Part shown: piece by piece, positions 34,301 to 47,028 of the stretch
How the letters are laid out: each line of letters opens with the position of its first letter
How positions within the stretch are numbered: the stretch's first letter is position 1
NCBI GenBank assembly: GCA_025594325.1
Contig: JANHCV010000013.1
Span: 1-64,000 of the forward strand
Direction: 5' to 3'
Origin: Blastocladiella emersonii ATCC 22665
Lineage: Eukaryota > Blastocladiomycota > Blastocladiomycetes > Blastocladiales > Blastocladiaceae
Length of the DNA stretch: 64,000 nucleotides
Translations under genes and position numbers: made by a program
Notes under the pieces: model-generated
Databases searched by the model: none
Told to the model about the DNA's origin: nothing
The model's input: only the letters and a program-made list of their open reading frames with translations

Positions 34301-34460
34301 GTGCCTGGATTAGTCCTCCATCACAAGTGACCAAGGTGACCAAGGTGACCAAGGTGACCAAGGTGACCAAGGTGACATGCAAGCACCAAGTTAGAGCGGC
34401 GGGGCAGCCATGGAAAGAAGGGCACAGGTACAAACTACCGTACCCTGGCCGCGGCCACTT
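31313..34460 (+). repeat. Array unit 11 (long)
   Basis: Haplotype G/C/G/G/G/A/A/A/C/G/T. It carries the rare A at offset 2260 (window 33596, GTATGTCATCTG) and the rare C at 2357 (window 33693). It also returns to G at offset 135 while both neighbours have A. Confidence 0.97.
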
Positions 34461-37400
34461 GTCGCAGAACAGCCCTGCATGGCTCAGGACGCGGCGGGCG
34501 TTGGAGACAGGGTAGGTAGGTAGGTAGCAGCAGCAGCAGCAAGGAGCAGGACCTGGCTGGCAAACAACACAAGTGAAGGCGTGCGTGATGGAGTAAGAGA
34601 GTGTTGAATGAATGGATGGGTGGATGCGATGCAGACCAGCATACGTGTCGTGCGTCGTCCGGATTGGTCGGCGACCACCCGCCAATCCTGCGGCATGGCT
34701 GTGGGGGCGGCAGTGGTGGTAGTGGAGCTAGAGTGGTGTCGTGGGGCTGGTGGGGTCCCCTCTCCTTCCTGTCTCGCCTAGGTGGGTGGGCGGACGTAGC
34801 GCGCATGCGGGCGGGCAAGGTAGGAACGTTGTTCAAGCAATGGATCATGTACTTTATGGCATGTGATCTGCAAGACAGGGAGGGGGAGCGACTGTGTCTA
34901 ATTTTGACCGAGGGACCTTGCTGCAGCCAACGTCTGGCCCAATCCGACCCTCCACAAATCGCAACATGCACGAAACAAATTAGCTGACGTTTGGGATGTA
35001 CCAAACCAGCCACGTAGATAACTTTCATGGTACTCAAACAAGACCATACTCAAATCTTTGACTTCCTGCATGTCCAGCTAGCCAGGCTTCTGTAAATCAC
35101 ATTGATGACGCAACAAAATATCTGGCCATAAGAATATTGTAAACCAGCCACTCTGGCAATTGTCATGGCACTCAAACAAAACCATATTCAAATCTTCGAC
35201 TTCCCGCATGCCCATGTGGGCAAGGACCTATAAATCACAGTATCGAACCAACAAAATATCTGACCATAGAAACATAGTATACCAGCCACGAGGACAATTG
35301 TCATGGTACTCAAACAAAACCATATTCAAATCTTTGACTATTCACATGTCTAGCTGGTTGGCGACCCATAAATCGTAACATTGGAGCAACAAAATATCTG
35401 ACCACGGAAATACAGTAAACAAGCCCCGGAGATAATTGTCATGGTTCTCAAACAAAACCATATTCAGATCTTTGAATACCCCATGTCCAGGTGGTTGGGG
35501 GCCCAGAAATCGTAACATCGAACCAACAAAATATTTGACCATAGAAATATACTAAACCAGCCACGTACGTAATTGTCGCGTTACTTAAACAAAACCATAC
35601 TCAAAACTTTGACTTCCCGCATGTTCACCTAGCCAGGTACCCATAAATCACAGTATCGAGCCAACAAAAGATCTGACAATGGAAATATAGTAAACCGGCC
35701 GCGGAGAGAATTCTCATGGTACTCAAATGAAACCATACTCAAATCTATGACTTCCCACATGTCCAGCTGGTTGAGGACCCATAAATCGTAACGTCAAAGC
35801 AACAATGTATCTGACCATGGGAATATAGTAAACGAGCCCCGGAGATAATTGTCATGGTACGCAAACAAAACCATACTCAAGTCTATGCCTTCCCACATGT
35901 CCAGCTGGTTGGGGATCCATAAATCCCAGTATCGAACCAACAAGATATCTGACCATTGGACTATATGTAACCGATCCCGTAGGTAATTGTCATGATACCC
36001 AAACAAAACCATATTCAAATCTTTCACATCCCGCATGTCCAGCTAGCCAGGGACCCATAAATCACAGTATCCAACCAACAAAGTATCTGACCAAAGAAAG
36101 ATCATAAACCAGCCACGCAGATAATTGTCATGGTATTCAAACAAAACCATACTCAAATCTTCGAATACCCGATGTCCAGGTGGGCAAGGGCCTATACATC
36201 ACAGTGTTGAACCAACAAAGTATCTGACGATCGGGATGTATCAAACCGGCCATGCTGATAATTGTCATGGTACTCAAACATAATCATAGTCAAGTCTTCG
36301 AATATCCTCACGTCCACGTGGGCAAGGACCCAAAGCGCCAGGTATCCAAATCTACCCCGTTGTGCACACTCTCCATTATCCAAGTCTGTCATCCTACAAT
36401 TTTGGAACCCGTCGGCAAAGCTCACGGTCCAATCAACGAACAACAGCCAACCTGCCAACCTGGCTACCTACCTGCCTACCTGCCTAGCTGGCTATCTGCC
36501 TACCTGCAAACCTGCCAACCTGCCCTACCTGCTAACCAAACACACACACCGCCTCGCAAGTCCTTGTGGGCCCGCGCTCTCTGGTTGCCGTCCCAGCCAA
36601 CAAAGGAATGAATGATGAGCCCTGGCAGCCTGGCAGCCTGCCACACTGACAGCCTGGCAGCCTGCCACACTGACAGCCTGGCAGCCTGCCACACTGACAG
36701 CCTGACAGCGCCCACCCAGTAGTTATTAGCTACCTCGTATGTCGTCTGAGAGGGGTTCAGCAGTCAATATACGACTGGTCTCCTCCTGGCTGGCAGCTCT
36801 GCTGTCCACTCCAAGTCCTGCATGATGATGGGCCAAGGAGGGTTACGAGCAGCTCCTCTGTCTATCCGCGTGAAACCACTCACCCGCTGACGGATGTACA
36901 CCACGCACCGTGCAGCGCGCACAGCGCACAGCGCCCAACGCACCACGCGCTGCGCACACGGCGCAAACGGCCACCCTGGTGACACGCACACTCGCATGAA
37001 CGGCAGGCATGCAAGGCGTCCTGAACTCAACGATGATATATCGTCTAGGTCTGCTCGCTCCAACGGGTGCGCCTGCCTGCCCTCCCTGTGCCATGGATTG
37101 ATTGATTCATGTCCAGTGCTGCCCCCATGCTTGCTTTCATGGCCGCGGGGTCCGTCAGGACGCCTTGCAATGGGTGCGCCAACCCCTGTTGCCAGCCATG
37201 TGGCAAGAAACACCACAGCACCTGCGTCGCCCTGGCCACCGTACCTTGCAAACAGCGTAGCAGCCGTACTGCTTCAGAGGGCTGCAGAGGGCTGGCTGCG
37301 GAGGGCTGAGGCGGCAGGGCTCCTCCTGCAGGAGACAGTGCTGGGGCCAAGGAGTTAGTGCTAGGGACTACTAACTGAATGGTGAATGACCCACACACCA

Positions 37401-37608
37401 CATGCTCCTGGCAGGAGTGCGTGTGGGCGCGTGGGCCTGTGTCCGTGCGTGCCTGGATTAGTCCTCCATCACAAGTGACCAAGGTGACCAAGGTGACCAA
37501 GGTGACCAAGGTGACCAAGGTGACATGCAAGCACCAAGTTAGAGCGGCGGGGCAGCCATGGAAAGAAGGGCACAGGTACAAACTACCGTACCCTGGCCGC
37601 GGCCACTT
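34461..37608 (+). repeat. Array unit 12 (long)
   Basis: Haplotype A/C/G/G/G/A/A/G/G/G/T, the same as units 14 and 15. It differs from units 8, 9 and 13 only by the extra 24-bp copy. Confidence 0.97.
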
Positions 37609-40600
37609 GTCGCAGAACAGCCCTGCATGGCTCAGGACGCGGCGGGCGTTGGAGACAGGGTAGGTAGGTAGGTAGCAGCAGCAGCAGCAAGGAGCAGGAC
37701 CTGGCTGGCAAACAACACAAGTGAAGGCGTGCGTGATGGAGTAAGAGAGTGTTGAATGAATGGATGGGTGGATGCGATGCAGACCAGCATACGTGTCGTG
37801 CGTCGTCCGGATTGGTCGGCGACCACCCGCCAATCCTGCGGCATGGCTGTGGGGGCGGCAGTGGTGGTAGTGGAGCTAGAGTGGTGTCGTGGGGCTGGTG
37901 GGGTCCCCTCTCCTTCCTGTCTCGCCTAGGTGGGTGGGCGGACGTAGCGCGCATGCGGGCGGGCAAGGTAGGAACGTTGTTCAAGCAATGGATCATGTAC
38001 TTTATGGCATGTGATCTGCAAGACAGGGAGGGGGAGCGACTGTGTCTAATTTTGACCGAGGGACCTTGCTGCAGCCAACGTCTGGCCCAATCCGACCCTC
38101 CACAAATCGCAACATGCACGAAACAAATTAGCTGACGTTTGGGATGTACCAAACCAGCCACGTAGATAACTTTCATGGTACTCAAACAAGACCATACTCA
38201 AATCTTTGACTTCCTGCATGTCCAGCTAGCCAGGCTTCTGTAAATCACATTGATGACGCAACAAAATATCTGGCCATAAGAATATTGTAAACCAGCCACT
38301 CTGGCAATTGTCATGGCACTCAAACAAAACCATATTCAAATCTTCGACTTCCCGCATGCCCATGTGGGCAAGGACCTATAAATCACAGTATCGAACCAAC
38401 AAAATATCTGACCATAGAAACATAGTATACCAGCCACGAGGACAATTGTCATGGTACTCAAACAAAACCATATTCAAATCTTTGACTATTCACATGTCTA
38501 GCTGGTTGGCGACCCATAAATCGTAACATTGGAGCAACAAAATATCTGACCACGGAAATACAGTAAACAAGCCCCGGAGATAATTGTCATGGTTCTCAAA
38601 CAAAACCATATTCAGATCTTTGAATACCCCATGTCCAGGTGGTTGGGGGCCCAGAAATCGTAACATCGAACCAACAAAATATTTGACCATAGAAATATAC
38701 TAAACCAGCCACGTACGTAATTGTCGCGTTACTTAAACAAAACCATACTCAAAACTTTGACTTCCCGCATGTTCACCTAGCCAGGTACCCATAAATCACA
38801 GTATCGAGCCAACAAAAGATCTGACAATGGAAATATAGTAAACCGGCCGCGGAGAGAATTCTCATGGTACTCAAATGAAACCATACTCAAATCTATGACT
38901 TCCCACATGTCCAGCTGGTTGAGGACCCATAAATCGTAACGTCAAAGCAACAATGTATCTGACCATGGGAATATAGTAAACGAGCCCCGGAGATAATTGT
39001 CATGGTACGCAAACAAAACCATACTCAAGTCTATGCCTTCCCACATGTCCAGCTGGTTGGGGATCCATAAATCCCAGTATCGAACCAACAAGATATCTGA
39101 CCATTGGACTATATGTAACCGATCCCGTAGGTAATTGTCATGATACCCAAACAAAACCATATTCAAATCTTTCACATCCCGCATGTCCAGCTAGCCAGGG
39201 ACCCATAAATCACAGTATCCAACCAACAAAGTATCTGACCAAAGAAAGATCATAAACCAGCCACGCAGATAATTGTCATGGTATTCAAACAAAACCATAC
39301 TCAAATCTTCGAATACCCGATGTCCAGGTGGGCAAGGGCCTATACATCACAGTGTTGAACCAACAAAGTATCTGACGATCGGGATGTATCAAACCGGCCA
39401 TGCTGATAATTGTCATGGTACTCAAACATAATCATAGTCAAGTCTTCGAATATCCTCACGTCCACGTGGGCAAGGACCCAAAGCGCCAGGTATCCAAATC
39501 TACCCCGTTGTGCACACTCTCCATTATCCAAGTCTGTCATCCTACAATTTTGGAACCCGTCGGCAAAGCTCACGGTCCAATCAACGAACAACAGCCAACC
39601 TGCCAACCTGGCTACCTACCTGCCTACCTGCCTAGCTGGCTATCTGCCTACCTGCAAACCTGCCAACCTGCCCTACCTGCTAACCAAACACACACACCGC
39701 CTCGCAAGTCCTTGTGGGCCCGCGCTCTCTGGTTGCCGTCCCAGCCAACAAAGGAATGAATGATGAGCCCTGGCAGCCTGGCAGCCTGCCACACTGACAG
39801 CCTGGCAGCCTGCCACACTGACAGCCTGACAGCGCCCACCCAGTAGTTATTAGCTACCTCGTATGTCGTCTGAGAGGGGTTCAGCAGTCAATATACGACT
39901 GGTCTCCTCCTGGCTGGCAGCTCTGCTGTCCACTCCAAGTCCTGCATGATGATGGGCCAAGGAGGGTTACGAGCAGCTCCTCTGTCTATCCGCGTGAAAC
40001 CACTCACCCGCTGACGGATGTACACCACGCACCGTGCAGCGCGCACAGCGCACAGCGCCCAACGCACCACGCGCTGCGCACACGGCGCAAACGGCCACCC
40101 TGGTGACACGCACACTCGCATGAACGGCAGGCATGCAAGGCGTCCTGAACTCAACGATGATATATCGTCTAGGTCTGCTCGCTCCAACGGGTGCGCCTGC
40201 CTGCCCTCCCTGTGCCATGGATTGATTGATTCATGTCCAGTGCTGCCCCCATGCTTGCTTTCATGGCCGCGGGGTCCGTCAGGACGCCTTGCAATGGGTG
40301 CGCCAACCCCTGTTGCCAGCCATGTGGCAAGAAACACCACAGCACCTGCGTCGCCCTGGCCACCGTACCTTGCAAACAGCGTAGCAGCCGTACTGCTTCA
40401 GAGGGCTGCAGAGGGCTGGCTGCGGAGGGCTGAGGCGGCAGGGCTCCTCCTGCAGGAGACAGTGCTGGGGCCAAGGAGTTAGTGCTAGGGACTACTAACT
40501 GAATGGTGAATGACCCACACACCACATGCTCCTGGCAGGAGTGCGTGTGGGCGCGTGGGCCTGTGTCCGTGCGTGCCTGGATTAGTCCTCCATCACAAGT

Positions 40601-40732
40601 GACCAAGGTGACCAAGGTGACCAAGGTGACCAAGGTGACCAAGGTGACATGCAAGCACCAAGTTAGAGCGGCGGGGCAGCCATGGAAAGAAGGGCACAGG
40701 TACAAACTACCGTACCCTGGCCGCGGCCACTT
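37609..40732 (+). repeat. Array unit 13 (short)
   Basis: Haplotype A/C/G/G/G/A/A/G/G/G/T with two 24-bp copies. It is a single short unit inside a run of long ones (units 11, 12, 14, 15, 16). Confidence 0.97.
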
Positions 40733-43700
40733 GTCGCAGAACAGCCCTGCATGGCTCAGGACGCGGCGGGCGTTGGAGACAGGGTAGGTAGGTAGGTAGC
40801 AGCAGCAGCAGCAAGGAGCAGGACCTGGCTGGCAAACAACACAAGTGAAGGCGTGCGTGATGGAGTAAGAGAGTGTTGAATGAATGGATGGGTGGATGCG
40901 ATGCAGACCAGCATACGTGTCGTGCGTCGTCCGGATTGGTCGGCGACCACCCGCCAATCCTGCGGCATGGCTGTGGGGGCGGCAGTGGTGGTAGTGGAGC
41001 TAGAGTGGTGTCGTGGGGCTGGTGGGGTCCCCTCTCCTTCCTGTCTCGCCTAGGTGGGTGGGCGGACGTAGCGCGCATGCGGGCGGGCAAGGTAGGAACG
41101 TTGTTCAAGCAATGGATCATGTACTTTATGGCATGTGATCTGCAAGACAGGGAGGGGGAGCGACTGTGTCTAATTTTGACCGAGGGACCTTGCTGCAGCC
41201 AACGTCTGGCCCAATCCGACCCTCCACAAATCGCAACATGCACGAAACAAATTAGCTGACGTTTGGGATGTACCAAACCAGCCACGTAGATAACTTTCAT
41301 GGTACTCAAACAAGACCATACTCAAATCTTTGACTTCCTGCATGTCCAGCTAGCCAGGCTTCTGTAAATCACATTGATGACGCAACAAAATATCTGGCCA
41401 TAAGAATATTGTAAACCAGCCACTCTGGCAATTGTCATGGCACTCAAACAAAACCATATTCAAATCTTCGACTTCCCGCATGCCCATGTGGGCAAGGACC
41501 TATAAATCACAGTATCGAACCAACAAAATATCTGACCATAGAAACATAGTATACCAGCCACGAGGACAATTGTCATGGTACTCAAACAAAACCATATTCA
41601 AATCTTTGACTATTCACATGTCTAGCTGGTTGGCGACCCATAAATCGTAACATTGGAGCAACAAAATATCTGACCACGGAAATACAGTAAACAAGCCCCG
41701 GAGATAATTGTCATGGTTCTCAAACAAAACCATATTCAGATCTTTGAATACCCCATGTCCAGGTGGTTGGGGGCCCAGAAATCGTAACATCGAACCAACA
41801 AAATATTTGACCATAGAAATATACTAAACCAGCCACGTACGTAATTGTCGCGTTACTTAAACAAAACCATACTCAAAACTTTGACTTCCCGCATGTTCAC
41901 CTAGCCAGGTACCCATAAATCACAGTATCGAGCCAACAAAAGATCTGACAATGGAAATATAGTAAACCGGCCGCGGAGAGAATTCTCATGGTACTCAAAT
42001 GAAACCATACTCAAATCTATGACTTCCCACATGTCCAGCTGGTTGAGGACCCATAAATCGTAACGTCAAAGCAACAATGTATCTGACCATGGGAATATAG
42101 TAAACGAGCCCCGGAGATAATTGTCATGGTACGCAAACAAAACCATACTCAAGTCTATGCCTTCCCACATGTCCAGCTGGTTGGGGATCCATAAATCCCA
42201 GTATCGAACCAACAAGATATCTGACCATTGGACTATATGTAACCGATCCCGTAGGTAATTGTCATGATACCCAAACAAAACCATATTCAAATCTTTCACA
42301 TCCCGCATGTCCAGCTAGCCAGGGACCCATAAATCACAGTATCCAACCAACAAAGTATCTGACCAAAGAAAGATCATAAACCAGCCACGCAGATAATTGT
42401 CATGGTATTCAAACAAAACCATACTCAAATCTTCGAATACCCGATGTCCAGGTGGGCAAGGGCCTATACATCACAGTGTTGAACCAACAAAGTATCTGAC
42501 GATCGGGATGTATCAAACCGGCCATGCTGATAATTGTCATGGTACTCAAACATAATCATAGTCAAGTCTTCGAATATCCTCACGTCCACGTGGGCAAGGA
42601 CCCAAAGCGCCAGGTATCCAAATCTACCCCGTTGTGCACACTCTCCATTATCCAAGTCTGTCATCCTACAATTTTGGAACCCGTCGGCAAAGCTCACGGT
42701 CCAATCAACGAACAACAGCCAACCTGCCAACCTGGCTACCTACCTGCCTACCTGCCTAGCTGGCTATCTGCCTACCTGCAAACCTGCCAACCTGCCCTAC
42801 CTGCTAACCAAACACACACACCGCCTCGCAAGTCCTTGTGGGCCCGCGCTCTCTGGTTGCCGTCCCAGCCAACAAAGGAATGAATGATGAGCCCTGGCAG
42901 CCTGGCAGCCTGCCACACTGACAGCCTGGCAGCCTGCCACACTGACAGCCTGGCAGCCTGCCACACTGACAGCCTGACAGCGCCCACCCAGTAGTTATTA
43001 GCTACCTCGTATGTCGTCTGAGAGGGGTTCAGCAGTCAATATACGACTGGTCTCCTCCTGGCTGGCAGCTCTGCTGTCCACTCCAAGTCCTGCATGATGA
43101 TGGGCCAAGGAGGGTTACGAGCAGCTCCTCTGTCTATCCGCGTGAAACCACTCACCCGCTGACGGATGTACACCACGCACCGTGCAGCGCGCACAGCGCA
43201 CAGCGCCCAACGCACCACGCGCTGCGCACACGGCGCAAACGGCCACCCTGGTGACACGCACACTCGCATGAACGGCAGGCATGCAAGGCGTCCTGAACTC
43301 AACGATGATATATCGTCTAGGTCTGCTCGCTCCAACGGGTGCGCCTGCCTGCCCTCCCTGTGCCATGGATTGATTGATTCATGTCCAGTGCTGCCCCCAT
43401 GCTTGCTTTCATGGCCGCGGGGTCCGTCAGGACGCCTTGCAATGGGTGCGCCAACCCCTGTTGCCAGCCATGTGGCAAGAAACACCACAGCACCTGCGTC
43501 GCCCTGGCCACCGTACCTTGCAAACAGCGTAGCAGCCGTACTGCTTCAGAGGGCTGCAGAGGGCTGGCTGCGGAGGGCTGAGGCGGCAGGGCTCCTCCTG
43601 CAGGAGACAGTGCTGGGGCCAAGGAGTTAGTGCTAGGGACTACTAACTGAATGGTGAATGACCCACACACCACATGCTCCTGGCAGGAGTGCGTGTGGGC

Positions 43701-43880
43701 GCGTGGGCCTGTGTCCGTGCGTGCCTGGATTAGTCCTCCATCACAAGTGACCAAGGTGACCAAGGTGACCAAGGTGACCAAGGTGACCAAGGTGACATGC
43801 AAGCACCAAGTTAGAGCGGCGGGGCAGCCATGGAAAGAAGGGCACAGGTACAAACTACCGTACCCTGGCCGCGGCCACTT
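40733..43880 (+). repeat. Array unit 14 (long)
   Basis: Haplotype A/C/G/G/G/A/A/G/G/G/T with three 24-bp copies. Confidence 0.97.
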
Positions 43881-46800
43881 GTCGCAGAACAGCCCTGCAT
43901 GGCTCAGGACGCGGCGGGCGTTGGAGACAGGGTAGGTAGGTAGGTAGCAGCAGCAGCAGCAAGGAGCAGGACCTGGCTGGCAAACAACACAAGTGAAGGC
44001 GTGCGTGATGGAGTAAGAGAGTGTTGAATGAATGGATGGGTGGATGCGATGCAGACCAGCATACGTGTCGTGCGTCGTCCGGATTGGTCGGCGACCACCC
44101 GCCAATCCTGCGGCATGGCTGTGGGGGCGGCAGTGGTGGTAGTGGAGCTAGAGTGGTGTCGTGGGGCTGGTGGGGTCCCCTCTCCTTCCTGTCTCGCCTA
44201 GGTGGGTGGGCGGACGTAGCGCGCATGCGGGCGGGCAAGGTAGGAACGTTGTTCAAGCAATGGATCATGTACTTTATGGCATGTGATCTGCAAGACAGGG
44301 AGGGGGAGCGACTGTGTCTAATTTTGACCGAGGGACCTTGCTGCAGCCAACGTCTGGCCCAATCCGACCCTCCACAAATCGCAACATGCACGAAACAAAT
44401 TAGCTGACGTTTGGGATGTACCAAACCAGCCACGTAGATAACTTTCATGGTACTCAAACAAGACCATACTCAAATCTTTGACTTCCTGCATGTCCAGCTA
44501 GCCAGGCTTCTGTAAATCACATTGATGACGCAACAAAATATCTGGCCATAAGAATATTGTAAACCAGCCACTCTGGCAATTGTCATGGCACTCAAACAAA
44601 ACCATATTCAAATCTTCGACTTCCCGCATGCCCATGTGGGCAAGGACCTATAAATCACAGTATCGAACCAACAAAATATCTGACCATAGAAACATAGTAT
44701 ACCAGCCACGAGGACAATTGTCATGGTACTCAAACAAAACCATATTCAAATCTTTGACTATTCACATGTCTAGCTGGTTGGCGACCCATAAATCGTAACA
44801 TTGGAGCAACAAAATATCTGACCACGGAAATACAGTAAACAAGCCCCGGAGATAATTGTCATGGTTCTCAAACAAAACCATATTCAGATCTTTGAATACC
44901 CCATGTCCAGGTGGTTGGGGGCCCAGAAATCGTAACATCGAACCAACAAAATATTTGACCATAGAAATATACTAAACCAGCCACGTACGTAATTGTCGCG
45001 TTACTTAAACAAAACCATACTCAAAACTTTGACTTCCCGCATGTTCACCTAGCCAGGTACCCATAAATCACAGTATCGAGCCAACAAAAGATCTGACAAT
45101 GGAAATATAGTAAACCGGCCGCGGAGAGAATTCTCATGGTACTCAAATGAAACCATACTCAAATCTATGACTTCCCACATGTCCAGCTGGTTGAGGACCC
45201 ATAAATCGTAACGTCAAAGCAACAATGTATCTGACCATGGGAATATAGTAAACGAGCCCCGGAGATAATTGTCATGGTACGCAAACAAAACCATACTCAA
45301 GTCTATGCCTTCCCACATGTCCAGCTGGTTGGGGATCCATAAATCCCAGTATCGAACCAACAAGATATCTGACCATTGGACTATATGTAACCGATCCCGT
45401 AGGTAATTGTCATGATACCCAAACAAAACCATATTCAAATCTTTCACATCCCGCATGTCCAGCTAGCCAGGGACCCATAAATCACAGTATCCAACCAACA
45501 AAGTATCTGACCAAAGAAAGATCATAAACCAGCCACGCAGATAATTGTCATGGTATTCAAACAAAACCATACTCAAATCTTCGAATACCCGATGTCCAGG
45601 TGGGCAAGGGCCTATACATCACAGTGTTGAACCAACAAAGTATCTGACGATCGGGATGTATCAAACCGGCCATGCTGATAATTGTCATGGTACTCAAACA
45701 TAATCATAGTCAAGTCTTCGAATATCCTCACGTCCACGTGGGCAAGGACCCAAAGCGCCAGGTATCCAAATCTACCCCGTTGTGCACACTCTCCATTATC
45801 CAAGTCTGTCATCCTACAATTTTGGAACCCGTCGGCAAAGCTCACGGTCCAATCAACGAACAACAGCCAACCTGCCAACCTGGCTACCTACCTGCCTACC
45901 TGCCTAGCTGGCTATCTGCCTACCTGCAAACCTGCCAACCTGCCCTACCTGCTAACCAAACACACACACCGCCTCGCAAGTCCTTGTGGGCCCGCGCTCT
46001 CTGGTTGCCGTCCCAGCCAACAAAGGAATGAATGATGAGCCCTGGCAGCCTGGCAGCCTGCCACACTGACAGCCTGGCAGCCTGCCACACTGACAGCCTG
46101 GCAGCCTGCCACACTGACAGCCTGACAGCGCCCACCCAGTAGTTATTAGCTACCTCGTATGTCGTCTGAGAGGGGTTCAGCAGTCAATATACGACTGGTC
46201 TCCTCCTGGCTGGCAGCTCTGCTGTCCACTCCAAGTCCTGCATGATGATGGGCCAAGGAGGGTTACGAGCAGCTCCTCTGTCTATCCGCGTGAAACCACT
46301 CACCCGCTGACGGATGTACACCACGCACCGTGCAGCGCGCACAGCGCACAGCGCCCAACGCACCACGCGCTGCGCACACGGCGCAAACGGCCACCCTGGT
46401 GACACGCACACTCGCATGAACGGCAGGCATGCAAGGCGTCCTGAACTCAACGATGATATATCGTCTAGGTCTGCTCGCTCCAACGGGTGCGCCTGCCTGC
46501 CCTCCCTGTGCCATGGATTGATTGATTCATGTCCAGTGCTGCCCCCATGCTTGCTTTCATGGCCGCGGGGTCCGTCAGGACGCCTTGCAATGGGTGCGCC
46601 AACCCCTGTTGCCAGCCATGTGGCAAGAAACACCACAGCACCTGCGTCGCCCTGGCCACCGTACCTTGCAAACAGCGTAGCAGCCGTACTGCTTCAGAGG
46701 GCTGCAGAGGGCTGGCTGCGGAGGGCTGAGGCGGCAGGGCTCCTCCTGCAGGAGACAGTGCTGGGGCCAAGGAGTTAGTGCTAGGGACTACTAACTGAAT

Positions 46801-47028
46801 GGTGAATGACCCACACACCACATGCTCCTGGCAGGAGTGCGTGTGGGCGCGTGGGCCTGTGTCCGTGCGTGCCTGGATTAGTCCTCCATCACAAGTGACC
46901 AAGGTGACCAAGGTGACCAAGGTGACCAAGGTGACCAAGGTGACATGCAAGCACCAAGTTAGAGCGGCGGGGCAGCCATGGAAAGAAGGGCACAGGTACA
47001 AACTACCGTACCCTGGCCGCGGCCACTT
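43881..47028 (+). repeat. Array unit 15 (long)
   Basis: Haplotype A/C/G/G/G/A/A/G/G/G/T with three 24-bp copies. It is indistinguishable from unit 14 at the scored sites. Confidence 0.97.
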
